From NCBI GenBank assembly GCA_024291935.2, contig CM044311.1:27904001-27968000 (forward strand): a stretch of DNA of 64,000 bases, written 5' to 3'. Each line of letters starts with the position of its first letter. The stretch's first letter is position 1. Below are positions 32,145 through 43,611 of this stretch, piece after piece. The notes beneath the pieces are model-generated. The model was not told where the DNA came from. It worked only from the letters and a program-made list of their open reading frames with translations, and ran no database searches. The stretch comes from Okapia johnstoni. Lineage: Eukaryota > Chordata > Mammalia > Artiodactyla > Giraffidae. A program made the translations under genes and the position numbers.

Positions 32145-32702
32145 CAACTTTTTAATCTTTAACAAGACTTACAAATCATTCCAAATACATATCAGAACAA
32201 AACTAGCCACATGAAGCAGAAGCTCCCCAGGCATAAGGTCCACAAGAAAATTCTACGAGAAATAGTCCTTCAGATGAAGTATATTTGACTCTGTTGAATG
32301 TGATCAGAAATAGAAGTTGGACCAGGCAGAAGATAGGTGGAAGTTGAAACAGTTTATCCATTGGCAGAAAGTAACAATAGAGATGAAGATTTTAACTACA
32401 GGCTTTGGAGTTGACAGAGCTAGATGGAGAGGGGAACTTGTAGAATATGCTAGGTTAATGATAATTGCTAAAAAGTATATTTGTAAATATCTTGGAGATT
32501 TTTAATTGACAAGAATCATTAGATCAAACAAAAGCTTCCAGTTTTCCAGAAAGTTGTCTGAGATGGGATCAAAGGGCTAAAGCACTAGTGGGGATTTTTT
32601 TAAAAGTCAAGCAATAAAACACCTGTATATGCTATTTTGCCAAGTTAGAGCTCCACTGTATCAATAAACGTGGCAATTTGACAGCAAGTCATATATACCC
32701 AG
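32145..32702. other. Unassigned non-coding sequence
   Basis: About 560 bases without recognised features. Confidence 0.45.
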
Positions 32703-32920
32703 GGCTTCCCTGGTGGCTCAGAGGGTAAAGAATGCTCCTGCAATGCAGAAGAACTGGGTTGGCTCACTGGGTTGGGAAGATCCTCTGGAGGAGGGAATGG
32801 CAATCCACTCCAGCATTCTTGCCTTGAGAATTCCATGGACAGATGAACCTGGCAGGCTACAGTCCATGGCATCACAGAGAGTTGGATACTATGACCGACC
32901 ACACTTTGACTTCAGTTTGT
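32703..32920 (+). mobile_element. Bov-tA SINE, sense
   Basis: Head 'gggcttccctggtggctcag' and full body. The tail has diverged (tatgaccgaccacactttg). ATATATAC flanks both sides but is low-complexity. Confidence 0.88.
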
Positions 32921-32984
32921 ATATATACAAATAGGCACAGATTTCTGCTTATTGAGTGCTGACGTTACGTTTGCCGATCAACCA

Positions 32985-33080
32985 TTCACTTATTCTTTAA
33001 AATATTTGATGCTTATTGAATGCACACTCTGAACTATGCAGTGGCTCCTGTCCTTGGAAAGTTTATAGACCAGTTTTAAT
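32985..33080 (-). mobile_element. L2-like 3' end, antisense
   Basis: 'cattcacttattctttaaa' then 'cttattgaatgcacactctg' resembles the reversed L2/MIR3 3' end. Short and diverged. Confidence 0.35.
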
Positions 33081-34140
33081 GAAGGTAGATGCACTTCAGG
33101 AGTCTTTTACTCACCTGTTCATGCCTTTCTCAGCTCTGCTCTGTAACTGAGGCTATCTGAACTTTCAGGCTGCATTTCCCAGGCTGAGCTTGGATATGGC
33201 TGGGTCTGGCCAGACAGAGGCACTGAAGAGTGAATGGAAGGTGGCAGAACTGGAGAAGCCAAGGTGTGTATCCCCTTGTTCTACTTAGCCAGAATTTTAA
33301 GAAATAGCTGCTTCTCTGCCATAGCTCCAGCCTAGCTTCTTGTTTCTGATATGGCAGCTCATCAGCGCTGAATCTGTGCATCTCTTCCCAACTCTTTATT
33401 TAGTGATGAGTTGGTAGCTTGAAATCAGCTCTGGTGGGATATTTACACCACATAAATTCACAGACAAGTTTTGTTGTCTCCCAGAGAGCTTGGTGTTGAA
33501 CATTAACCAGTACACCCCTGGTTCCAGCAATGCCATCCCTCTGATCCATTCCTCACTCTCTAGAGGTGGTAGTTGTTCTTCTGTTGTTGTTCTTTTAGTT
33601 GCTTCAGCTCCCCCACTCTCTCTTTGTGTAATTGATTTCTCGTGTTAAATCGCCTCTCCTATAATATCTGCTGTAATTCCTGTTTTTCTGATGGGATCCT
33701 GACTGATATCATAGAGCATCTCACCTGGAGTTCTCAGGGTAAGATTCTCAGGAGAAATATAATATTCATATTTTTAAAAGATAAACAGAACTTGGCAATA
33801 GAACGAGAGGATAAAGAAAAGGTGTGATTCGGCATCATGTCCAGATTTTTGGTTTGGGGACGTAGGTGGATGTTGCCATTTGTTAAGAGCGGAAGAAGAA
33901 GCAGAACAAGTTTGGGGATGGGATGGAAATGCTGAGTTTGAGGTGTTCGTGGAATGCCTAAGGATAGATGTCCAGTAGGGTTTGACAGACTCTGAACACA
34001 GCAGGCATATCTTCCCCAGAAACCCTCCTCTTCTTTCTGACCCTCAGTTGCCTTGCTCAGTGGGTTGTTACATCTTTCTTCTGTACCTTTAAACTGCCAC
34101 TCCATGATTCATGTACATCAGCTCAGTTTGCCTTTATCTT
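33081..34140. other. Unassigned sequence, possible LTR relic at 33.5-33.7 kb
   Basis: 33120-33420 is of average GC content and unassigned. The stretch ending 'ttctgatgggatcctgactg' near 33705 looks like the end of an old LTR, but I cannot name it. Confidence 0.35.
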
Positions 34141-34175
34141 AAAAAAAAAAAAAAAAAAAAAACTAAAAAAAAAAA
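34141..34175. repeat. Poly-A tract
   Basis: Twenty-one A residues, 'ct', then eleven more A. It may be the tail of a decayed retroinsertion, since the preceding ~100 bases are not a recognised repeat. Confidence 0.9.
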
Positions 34176-35567
34176 TCAAAGTCCAGCTTTCTAACCACGT
34201 TTTTTGGGCTATATTCCTCTTTTTCCTTTTATGAGTAGTTTTGTTTCCATGGTAGTTGTTTCTACTTCCTTCTTGTTCAGTCTTCCTTAATATACTGAAA
34301 CTAGTCTTTCATCTCCACTGAAACTGATTCAGAAAGTAATCTTGGCAAATACAACAATGACTTGCTTATTGCTAAATCCAATAAGCTCTCAACTGTGAGC
34401 TGGCCAGAGGTGCTAAATTCTAGTAAGTGACCAGTAAACAGCAAATATTCAGTAAATGGGAGTTGTTACTATTATGGTTGGGCTGAATTAAGTTTTTAAA
34501 TTGTTATTGCTAATTTGTTTTTGCAAGAGGGATTATCTCAACAAATTCTCATTTTGTTTGATTATTTCATTTCTTAGTGAATGTGTGTCTCTAATTACCT
34601 ACCATCAAAACAGTTAGTGAATTCAGCAGGAAAAAAAAATATTTCACACACTATCACTTAACAGCCTATGAAAAAAATAAAAATATAAACCCTATAAAAA
34701 TTATTTGCCTAGAATTTTCACCCTTCAACTAGTTGTTTGTTTCTTTACAAAGAGAGCTTCAAAATAAGCAAGCTGCCTTCGGGGAATGATAGGCAAAAGT
34801 ATCTTCCTTAAAACCTTCTATGTTTTCTTGCAGTAGCCACAAATACCTAGTAATCTTTAGTAAGAAACAGAGATGAGGAATAAGGGTCATTTACTAAGTG
34901 GCGTATTTGATTTACAGTCTAGTAGTTGCAAAGAATTAGTGGTGTATTTATGTTTCAGTGGCTCACAGCATAAAAGGCAGAACTAGAGTGATGAGCAGAC
35001 TTTTAAATCATATCTTTGCCTCAGTGTGAAAGGGAATATGCTTTAAAAGAACAGTGTGACCTCATCTTTCAGTCTTTTTCAGAGGAAGGAACACTATCTA
35101 CAAGCGAGATATGATACCTTATTTTTTTTTTCCAGTTTGCACTTAAAAGAGCAGTTCTTTATTTGTAGGCACTTTGAATGTGAAAGCTAAGATTTGACAT
35201 GTATGTGTTTGTAATCATATATGCTCAGATTTGATCCTCATTCACAACTGATAAACCTCATGCTCTGAAGCAGGAAAACCACAAGGCAATCTTGAAATTG
35301 TTAGTAAACTGGTATTTTCTGTAATGTAACACTGGAGGTTGAACTGTGTGAACATATTCAGGGATCATTTCTAGATAAACTTAACACAATTTTTTAAACT
35401 GGAAGATTATATTGGCTACAATGATCAGTCTCATTTAAATCCTACATAGAACCTTACAGATGATAAAATCCCATGATAGGAGATTATAAGTATGATTTCA
35501 TAAATGCTTAGTAAAAACAAATGATCTTTTAATTTAGTGAATAAGGAGATAGAAGACCAATATCATG
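34176..35567. other. Unique AT-rich non-coding sequence
   Basis: Nearly 1.4 kb with no recognised repeat, exon or RNA gene. Confidence 0.45.
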
Positions 35568-35766
35568 TGGGTGGTGGCTCAGATGTTAAGAATCTGCCTG
35601 CAGTGTGGGAGACCTGGGTTCTCCCTGGGTTGGGGAGATCCCCTGGAGAAGAGCACAGCAGCCCACTTCAGTATTCTTGCCTGGAGAATCCCCACGGACA
35701 GAGGAGCCTGGTGGGCCACAGTCCATGGAGTCTCAAAGAGTTGGACATGACTGAGCAACTGAGCAC
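35568..35766 (+). mobile_element. Bov-tA SINE, sense
   Basis: Slightly head-truncated (starts at 'gtggtggctcagatg'); complete body and tail 'actgagcaactgagcac'. Confidence 0.9.
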
Positions 35767-36282
35767 GCAAAACAACCTCTCTTACATCACATGGAGAAGC
35801 TCTAAAGAAAATAGAATGCAGTGCGTAATGCAATCTGTCATGATACATTGACGTACTGAGTAGAAAAATTCAGAAGAAGGAAGCATTTTAATTTAACATA
35901 AAGCACCGCAGTTTTTGTATCATTTTCTCTTGTATTGTTCTTTTTCCTTTGTACCTTTAAAACGTATAATTTGCTTTACATTCACTCAGTTAGGTTACAC
36001 CTAACTGCAGGATTAAAAATGACAAATGGCAGGTCAAATAAGCAAACGAAAGAAAAGAAAGAAGAAAGGAAATTAGGTAATTAAATTATATTAAATTAAT
36101 ATGGAAGTATAAAGAGTAAAATGTGAAAGTTCCTTTTCCTTGCTTCCCGTTGATATTCTGCTTGACAGAGATAACAATTTGATGTGTGTAATTTCAGTTC
36201 TTTATCTAAATATCTACATGCAGTTGTGGATCAAATACACAAATACATTCATGTATAAGCTTATATATATATATACTGTATG
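35767..36282. other. AT-rich sequence, possibly old L1M
   Basis: 36120-36240 vaguely resembles reversed L1M text; 36250-36292 is a TA/TG-rich low-complexity run. No coding signal. Confidence 0.35.
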
Positions 36283-36295
36283 TATACATATATAG

Positions 36296-36490
36296 TTGTT
36301 GTTCAGTTGCTAAGTCATGTCCAACTGTTTGTGACCCCATGGAATGTAGCTCCTCTGTCCTTGGGATTTCCTAGGCAAGAATACTGGAATGGGTTGCCAT
36401 TTCCTCTCCAGGGTATCTTCCTAACCCAGGGACTGAACCTGCATCTCCTGCATTGGCAGGAAACTTTACCGCTGAGCCACCATGGAAACC
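36296..36490 (-). mobile_element. Bov-tA SINE, antisense
   Basis: Full-length with a ~15-base internal deletion near 36350 that removes 'gcctgccaggc'. Flanks TATACATATA (36283-36292 and 36491-36500) match but are AT-rich. Confidence 0.9.
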
Positions 36491-36634
36491 TATACATATA
36501 CACATATATGTATATATGTATATGTATATATATATATACACACTTATTCTTTACATAAATGGGACCATACAATTTGTATTTTTTGGCAACATCAATATAT
36601 CTTAAATATCTTTCCATGTTAAAATGTATAATTC

Positions 36635-36650
36635 TAACACATACCTTTTA
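36635..36650. repeat. L1 target-site duplication, left copy
   Basis: TAACACATACCTTTTA, identical to 37335-37350. The right copy is followed by AATTAA, giving a CTTTTA/AA-type junction on the cleaved strand, consistent with the L1 endonuclease preference. Confidence 0.92.
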
Positions 36651-37334
36651 TTTATTTATTTATTTTTAAAATAAATTTATTTATTTTAGTTGGGGGCTAA
36701 TTACTTTACAATATTGTAGTGGTTTTTACCATACATTGACATGAATCAGTCATGGGTTTACACGTGTTCCCTGTCCTGAACCCCTCCCACCTCCCTCCAA
36801 ATCCCATCCCTCTGGGTCATCCCATTGCCCCAGCCCTGAGCATTTGTCTCATGCATCGAACCTGGAATGGTGTTCTGTTTCACATATGATAATATACATG
36901 TTTCAATGCTATTGTCCCAGAACGTCCCACCCTCACCTTCTCCCTCAGAGTCCATAAGACTGTTCTATGCATCTGTGTCTCTTATTCTGTCTTGCATATA
37001 GGGTTATCGTTACCATGTTTCAAATTCCATATATATGTATTAGTATACTGTATTGGTGTTTTTCTTTCTGGCTTACTTCACTTTGTATAATGGGCTCCAG
37101 TTTCATCCATCTCAATAGAACTGATTCAAATGTATTCTTTTTAATGGCTGAGTAATATTCCATTGTGTATATGTACCACAGCTTCCTTATCCATTTGTCT
37201 GCTGATGAACATCTAGGTTGCTTCCATGTCCTGGCTATTGTAAACAGTGCTGCGATGAACATTGAGGTACACGTGTCTCTTTCAATTCTGGTTTCTTTGG
37301 TGTGTATGCCCAGCAGTGGGATTGCTGGGTCGTG
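36651..37334 (-). mobile_element. Young artiodactyl L1, 5'-truncated, antisense
   Basis: Consists of the L1 tail (TTTA repeats from 36651), 3' UTR and last ~105 codons of ORF2. The 16-bp target-site duplication on both sides is perfect and the ORF2 end is uninterrupted, so this is a recent insertion. It sequence-matches the 3' end of the L1 at 10227. Confidence 0.96.
37020..37334 (-). pseudogene. L1 ORF2 C-terminal end, intact reading frame
   Basis: Open through DPAIPLLGIHTKETRI, MFIAALFTIARTWKQPR, WYIYTMEYYSAIKK and SEVSQKEKHQYSIL to the natural ORF2 stop at 37020-37022. All catalytic domains lie upstream of the truncation. Confidence 0.9.
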
Positions 37335-37374
37335 TAACACATACCTTTTAATTAATTGATTAATCTAACATACA

Positions 37375-37490
37375 TATTCATTACAAGATGTCTTTCTAGA
37401 CACTGGCAATTTGATAGTAAACAACAGATAAAATATTTGCCCATAAACACTTGGGTTCTAGTGATGGAGATGGATAATTAATATGTAGCT
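37375..37490 (-). mobile_element. L2 fragment, antisense
   Basis: 'attcattacaagatgtcttt' to 'gggttctagtgatggagatg' follows the reversed L2 3' region. It is bounded by the L1 and a Bov-A2. Confidence 0.45.
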
Positions 37491-37499
37491 CAGTGTTTA

Positions 37500-37813
37500 A
37501 TGGGCTTACCTGATAGCTCAGTTGGTAAAGAATCTGCCTGCAATTCAGGAGACTCCAGTTCAATTTCTGGATTGGGAAGATTCACTGGAGAAGGGATAGT
37601 CTATCCACTCTAATATTCTTGGGTTTCCCTTGTGGCTCAGCTGGTAAAGAATCCGCCTGCAAAGCGGGGGACCTGAATTTGGTCCCTTGGTTGGGAAGAT
37701 GCCCTGGAGAAGAGAAAAGCTACCCACTCTAGTATTCTGGTCTGGAGAATTCCATGGACTTTATAGCCCGTGGAGTCACAAGGAGTCAGACACGACTGAG
37801 TGACTTTCACTTT
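37500..37813 (+). mobile_element. Bov-A2 SINE (dimer), sense, with duplication
   Basis: Two monomers joined near 37620 (tattcttgggtttcccttgt). The second ends 'gtgactttcacttt'. CAGTGTTTA flanks at 37491-37499 and 37814-37822. Confidence 0.93.
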
Positions 37814-37929
37814 CAGTGTTTATTAACTTTATTGAAGTCCTGCTTCTTTTTCTACTTTATGGATGTAAATAGCTTACTTAACCCTTCTTTCCTAATGAAG
37901 GGAAAGTTTTAAGTGTTTTGTTTATGACT

Positions 37930-38235
37930 ATAAAGACCATCCTTTGTTCATCTCTGTGCACAAGGAAATATCTCTGCAAATTATATTCCTGGAACAGAAT
38001 AACTACATCAAAAGATAAGCACAATGTAAATGTTGATAGGTGCTGTCCAATTGCCTTCCCAAAAGCCCACTGAACTGAACTGAAAAGCTAAATTTACATT
38101 ACCAGCCATACAATGTTGGAAGTGATGATTTCTCTTTATTCTTTTCCTCATAGGACATTGTCTTCTTATTTTAAATAATCCAATGGATGAAGAAATCATG
38201 TCTCTGCTTTGTTTTAGTGTTCATTTTCACTATTA
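37930..38235 (-). mobile_element. L1M-type LINE fragment, antisense
   Basis: 'aactacatcaaaagataag', 'gttgataggtgctgtccaat', 'tgccttcccaaaag' and 'tttacattaccagccataca' follow the reversed L1M ORF2/3' text. Interrupted at 38066 by a BovB tip. Confidence 0.55.
38066..38082 (+). mobile_element. 17-bp BovB 3'-terminal insertion
   Basis: CCCACTGAACTGAACTG sits between two AAAAG repeats (38061-38065, 38083-38087) inside L1M sequence that otherwise reads through. The insert is the exact BovB terminal motif. Confidence 0.55.
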
Positions 38236-38554
38236 TTAATAAAGCTGAGCACCATCTCCTATGTTCATAACCATTTAATTTTTTTTTCTCCAGGGAATAG
38301 CTATTAATCAAATTTTCATCCTCGGTCATGTCTGTGGCCAGCCTTTGGACTAACTGTCTTTGGGTCACTTGTCCACCCTTAGAACAGTCAGCTCTGTCTG
38401 GAGGACTGAGGATGTATACCATGAAACATTGCTCACTAAGGCAGCTCCTCAGCATGGGCTATAAGTAGCGCATGATTACCTATAAACTATATGAGTGAAA
38501 CAATTACTCTGATTAATGCCCAGTGCAATTTGATGGCGAGTGAAATTAGGAATG
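38236..38554. other. Unassigned non-coding sequence
   Basis: A 94-codon minus-strand frame (38171-38455) overlaps the L1M end and has no recognised domain. Confidence 0.4.
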
Positions 38555-38790
38555 AAACACAATATTTATTGAGCACACGCTAAATGCCAAGCTCTATTTT
38601 CGATGTTATGAGAGATAGAAAGTTACACATGGTGGTGTCATTGTTCTCAAGATACTTTTTATCTTATATAAGGGGAAAGGACAAGTACAAAACTAATTAT
38701 AATTCAGAATGGAATATAAAGTCCCCAAGAATGACACAAACCAAATGATAAAGTAATTCTGAGCAAAAGAGAAATCACATTCAACTGAGA
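38555..38790 (-). mobile_element. L2 3' end, antisense
   Basis: 'aatatttattgagcacacgc' and 'taaatgccaagctctatttt' are the classical reversed L2 3' terminus, fading out by about 38790. Confidence 0.55.
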
Positions 38791-38960
38791 ACTTTGCTAA
38801 GATTTAGAGCCCTAGATTTTGAATAAGCGTAGGATTTTTAAAGTAAAAAAAGGCCAAAGACAGAAGTAGAAATCAGCTACAGTCCCACCACTGAGAGAAA
38901 AATGTGTTTTTTTCTTTTTTTGCTAACGACTCAATGTTTTTAAGGAGATCTTGCTTGATA

Positions 38961-39010
<50 letters not shown>
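38961..39010. repeat. (TG)n microsatellite
   Basis: About 23-24 uninterrupted TG units immediately next to the BovB 3' end. On the BovB strand this is a (CA)n tail. Confidence 0.96.
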
Positions 39011-40873
39011 AGTTCAGTTCAGTTGCTCAGTGTGTGCGATTCTTTCTGACCCCATGGACTGCAGCATGCCATGCTTCCCTGTCCATCATCAACTCCTGAA
39101 GCTTACTCAAACTCATGTCCATCGAGTCAGTGATGCCATTCAACCATCTCATCCTCTGTCATCCTTTTCTCCTCCTGCCTTCAATCTTTCCCAGCATCAG
39201 AGTCCTTTCCAATGAGTCGTTTCTTCGCATCATGTGGCCAAAGTATTGGAGTTTCAGCTTCAACGTCAGTCCTTCCAATGAACATTCAAGACTGATTTCT
39301 TTAGGGTGGACTGGTTGGATCTCCTTGCAGTCCAAGGGACTCTCAAGAGTCTTCTCCAACACCACAGTTCAAAAGCATCAATTCTTCAGTGCTCAGCTTT
39401 CTTTATAGTCCAACTCTCACATCCATACATGACTACTGGAAAAACCATAGCCTTGACTAGATGGACATTTGTTGGCAAAGTAATGTCTCTGTTTTTTAAT
39501 ATGTTATTGAGGCTGGTCATAACGTTCCTTCCAAAGAGTAAGCGTCTTTTAATTTCATGGCTGCAATCACCATCTGCAGTGATTTTGGAGCCCAGAAAAA
39601 TAAAGTCAGCCACTGTATCCACTGTTTACCCATCTATTTCCCATGGAGTGATGGGACTGGATGCCATGATCTTAGTTTTCTGAATGTTGAGCTTTAAGCC
39701 AACTTTTTCACTCTCCTCTCTCACTTTAATCAAGAGACTCTTTAGTTCTTTGCTTTCTGCCATAAGGGTGGTGTCATCTGCATATCTGAGGTTATTGATA
39801 TTTCTCCCAGAAATCTTGATTCCAGCTTGTGTTTCTTCCAGCCCAGCATTTCTCATGATGTACTCTGCATATAAGTTAAATAAGCAGGGTGACAATATAC
39901 AGCCTTGACATACTCCTTTTCCTATTTGGAACCAGTCTGTTGTTCCATGTCCAGTTCTAACTGTTGCTTCCAGACCTACATACAGGTTTCTCAAGAGGCA
40001 GGTCAGATGGTCTGGTATTCCCATCTCTTTCAGAATTTTCCACAGTTTATTGTGATCCACACAGTCAAAGGCTTTGGCATAGTCAATAAAGCAGAAATAG
40101 ATGTTTTTCTGGAACGCTCTTGCTTTAATGATAATCCAGTGGATGTTGGCCATTTGATCTCTGGTTCCTCTGCCTTTTCTAAAACCACCTTGAACATCTG
40201 GAAGTTCACAGTTCACGTATTGCTGAAGCCTGGCTTGGAGAATCTTAAGCATTACTTTACTAGCATGTGAGATGAGTGCAATTGTGCAGTAGTTTGAGCA
40301 TTCTTTAGCATTGCCTTTCTTTGGGATTGGGATGAAAACTGACCTTTTCCAGCCCTGTGGCAACTGCTGAGTTTTCCAAATTTGCTGGCATATTGAGTGC
40401 ATCACTTTCTCAGCATCATCTTTCAGGATTTAAAACAGCTCAACTGGAATTCCATCACCTCCACTAACTTTGTTCATAGTGATACATTTTAAGGCCCACT
40501 TGACTTCACATTCCAGGATGTCTGGCTCTAGGTGAGTGATCACACCATCGTGATTATCTGGGTCATGAAGATTTTTTTTGTATAGTTCTTCAGTCTATTC
40601 TTGCCACCTCTTCTTAATATCTTCTGCTTCTGTTAGATCCATACCATTTCTGTCCTTTATCTTTGCGGAAATGTTCCCTTGGTATCTCCAATTTTCTTGA
40701 AGAGATATCTAGTCTTTCCCATTCTGTTGTTTTCCTCTATTTCTTTGCACTGATCGCTGAGGAAGGCTTTCTTATCTCTCCTTGCTATTCTTTGGAACTC
40801 TGCATTCAAATGGGAATATCTTTCCTTTTCTCCTTTGCTTTTCACCTCTCTTCTTTTCACAGCTATTTGTCCG
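39011..40873 (-). mobile_element. BovB LINE, longest copy, antisense
   Basis: 1.86 kb of BovB on the minus strand, from upstream of the RT domain to the terminal 'gaactgaactga' motif. TATTTGT occurs just outside both ends (38959-38965 and 40864-40870). If that is the duplication, the (TG)n belongs to the insertion. Frame breaks are few: a GAA-to-TAA stop (39626-39628), a CGA-to-TGA stop (39386-39388) and a one-base loss near 39300. Confidence 0.95.
39386..40405 (-). pseudogene. BovB reverse transcriptase remnant
   Basis: Minus-strand frame open for 259 codons (40405-39626), then, after one TAA, 78 more in the same frame. RT motifs in order: SVFIPIPKKGNAKECSNY, FRKGRGTRDQ, catalytic motif A FIDYAKAFDCVDH, motif B GKGVCQGCILSPCLFNLY and motif C NLRYADD, then the KLNIQKTKIM thumb-side block. 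A further open segment at 40657-40953 carries the upstream KGEKERYSHLNAEFQRI block. All catalytic Asp residues are retained, but the endonuclease region is missing. Confidence 0.92.
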
Positions 40874-41064
40874 ATAAGTATACTCAAATAGTTGTACACA
40901 AATGGGAGCTTTTTGTGGGCAAAGACCTTGTCAGTGTTTGATTCATTAGCCAATCCAGGTACTCAGGTATTGAATGAATGTTTAATAACTTGTTCTTTCT
41001 TTGTTAACAAAAATATACCCATATAGATAATCATGTTTGTAGATTGTATAGTATTTCATTACAT
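40874..41064. other. Short unassigned spacer
   Basis: Nothing recognised. Confidence 0.4.
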
Positions 41065-41250
41065 GTTGCTGGGAAAGATTGAAGGCAAAAGGAGAAGGGG
41101 CAGCAGAGACTGAGATGGTTAAATAGGATCACTGACTTAATGGATACGAATTTGAGCAAACTCCAGGAGATAGTGAAGAACAGAGGAGCCTGACGTGGTA
41201 CAGCCCATGGGGTCACAAAGGGTTGGACACAATTTAGCAACTGAAAAACA
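41065..41250 (+). mobile_element. BovB 3' fragment, sense
   Basis: From 'tgctgggaaagattgaaggc' to 'cacaatttagcaactg'. Diverged and 5'-truncated. Confidence 0.85.
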
Positions 41251-41417
41251 ACATTCTTCAATGGATGAACGTTTAAGTTTATTATCAATTTTATTTTATT
41301 TTAAATGATGTTAATAAGAGAAATCTTTGGAAGAATCTATTTTATACCCATGTGATTATCTCCTTAGGGTAAATTTTTAGAAATGAGTTTTCTCTTGAAA
41401 AGAATAAAGCATATTTT

Positions 41418-41623
41418 ATGCTTCCCTGGTAGCTCAGATGGTAAAGCATCTGTCTGCAATGTGGGAGACCCAGGTTCGATCCCTGCGTTGGGAAGATGCC
41501 TTGAAGAATGAAATGGCAACCCACTCCAGTATTCTTGCCTGGAAAATTCCATGGATGGAGAAGCCTGGTAGGCTGTAGTCCACGGGATCACAAAGAGTCA
41601 GACACGACTGAGCCACTTCACTT
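41418..41623 (+). mobile_element. Bov-tA SINE, sense
   Basis: Complete head (atgcttccctggtagctcag), body and 'gagccacttcacttc' tail. Confidence 0.92.
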
Positions 41624-41634
41624 CTTCCCTTAGA

Positions 41635-41828
41635 GCAGGGAGTCCCCAACCTCTGGAATCTACTGCCTGATGATCTGGGGTGGAGCTGATATAATAATAA
41701 TAGAAATAAAGTGCATAATAAATGTAATGTGCTTGAATCATCCCCAAACAACTCCCACCCCTGTCCATGGAAAAACTGTCTTCTCCAAAAACTGTCCCTG
41801 GTGCCAAGAAGGCTGTAGATCATTGCCT
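41635..41828. mobile_element. MER1-like hAT MITE
   Basis: Begins with the hAT-type end 'cagggagtccccaac'. Internal blocks 'aataataatagaaataaagt' and 'aatgtaatgtgcttgaatca' and the end 'ccctggtgccaagaaggctg' match the MER1/Charlie3-type element. The far terminal inverted repeat is decayed. Confidence 0.65.
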
Positions 41829-42989
41829 TAGATGATTGTCATGCATAGTAGCCAAATGGCACCCCTGCACAGAAATGTGAATGAAATTCTCACCAACAGG
41901 ATATAACAACGTATATTTTCACACACTAATCAAAACCAGGTTTTGATTTTTTTTGACATAGGCAGAAGTGAGAAATTCTAGTTGTTATTTAGTTTATGTT
42001 GTGTCTTAGGAGAGGGATGGGAGTGAGTGTATTTTCAGCAAACATCATTTGAGATTAGCTTTATTTGGTCTGGTTTAAAAAACAAGAACTTCTCAGTTTT
42101 TTTATTTTAATGGTTGGTAAATGTCAAATTTATGTTACAATTTTTACTCTTGGAAGTCATACAGTGCATCAGTGTTCTTCAAACAAGCATCAGAAAGAGA
42201 TATGCAGATGCGTAGTTCATCTTCTTGTATCACATAATAAACATGGATTGGAATTTGCATTATTTCTCTCTCTACTATTAAAACTGTGAAGTTATGTTGA
42301 GTTATATAGTTTCCTACTAAGCTACCAACCTTTATAAGTAGTTATATTGTTAACCACAGTGTGATTGTAACCATGAGTCAATTTTCAGTTATTTCAGAAG
42401 AATGTTCTGTGGATGGTTGTGTCACTTACTAAGTAATTATCTCTCAGCTCCAAACACCTTTCTCTACTTGCTTTGTGATGCTGAAGCTGGGATTCTGCAA
42501 ACCTCACTTCTACTTAACAGCTGACCACAAGAATACAGAAGAAGGAGACTGTAAAGTTGGAGAAGAAAACAGGGACACTGCCCTCTGTGTACTCCTTGTT
42601 GGCTTCCTATCTACTTGCAGTTCCCTGAGTATCATCTTGACAATGCTTTTTCATTTCCCTGGGTAGCAGCAGTTGAGTTCAGTTTGCACTTTTTTCAACA
42701 CTTGTGGAGCAAGCCTCTCTGAGTTACTCTTACAGTACCAGCATCAACCAACAGCATCTCATCCTCAGGGGTCGGGGTCCCAGCACCTTGGGGTCTCTTC
42801 TCTAAGCTCAGAAACACCAGTACCCACTGAGTAACCAAACCCATTCTCTCTTTAAAAATCTGGGTTTCAACAATTCAGGACCACTCCTCCCCACCTAAGT
42901 TTCTAAATTTTAAGCCAACCTTTCCTTTTTGTTTGTTCAGCCACCGGGATAGTATCTGATCTCTGTAGTTGCTGCCTCTATGGTACAAT
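41829..42989. other. Non-coding sequence, partly GC-richer
   Basis: 42380-42960 may be an old LTR or similar repeat but is not one I can name. No exon recognised. Confidence 0.4.
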
Positions 42990-43365
42990 TGTTGTCGTTC
43001 AGTTGCTCAGTCGTGTCCAACTCTTTGATACTCCATGGACTGAAGCACGCTAGACTTCCCTATCCTTCACCATCTCCTGGAACTCGCTCAAACTCGTGTC
43101 CATTGAGTCAGTGATGCCATCCAACCATCTCATCCTCTGTTTTCCCTTTCTCCTCCTGCCTTCTATCTTTTCCAACATCATAGTCTTTTCTAATGAGTTG
43201 GCCTTTTGCATCGGATGACCAAAGTATTGGAGCTTCAGCATCAATCCTTCCAATGAATATTCAGGGTTGATTTCTTTTAGGATTGACTGATTTGATCTCC
43301 TTGCAGTCCACGGGGCTCTCAAGAATCTTCTCCAATACCACAATTCAAAAGCATCAATTCTTCAA
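42990..43365 (-). mobile_element. BovB 3' fragment, antisense
   Basis: Minus-strand frame open 43343-43050 (97 codons: [24 protein letters not shown] start, then the Arg/Lys-rich C-terminal block). 5'-truncated at about 43365 near 'caattcttca'. Confidence 0.92.
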
Positions 43366-43387
43366 CAGTTTTCTTTTTCAGTTACTT

Positions 43388-43600
43388 GTGTGTGTGCTAA
43401 GTCACTTCAATTGTGCCCAACCCTTTGGACCATAGCTCACCAGGCTCCTCTGTCCATGGGGTTCTCAAGGCAAGAGTACTGAAGTGGGTTGCCTTTTCCT
43501 TCTCCAGGATATCTTCCTGGCCCACGGATTGAACCCACATCTCAAGTCTCCTGCCTTGGCAGGTGGGTTCTTTATACCACTAGTGCCACCTGGGAAGCCC
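43388..43600 (-). mobile_element. Bov-tA SINE, antisense, with target-site duplication
   Basis: Full-length. Perfect 11-bp flanks TTCAGTTACTT (43377-43387 and 43601-43611). Inserted 20 bases from the BovB 5' truncation point. Confidence 0.94.
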
Positions 43601-43611
43601 TTCAGTTACTT

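Noticed and set aside
39626..40405. Host gene encoding a reverse transcriptase
   Set aside because: The frame is one of many BovB copies in the window, is 5'-truncated, ends at a premature stop, and terminates in the BovB 3' end.
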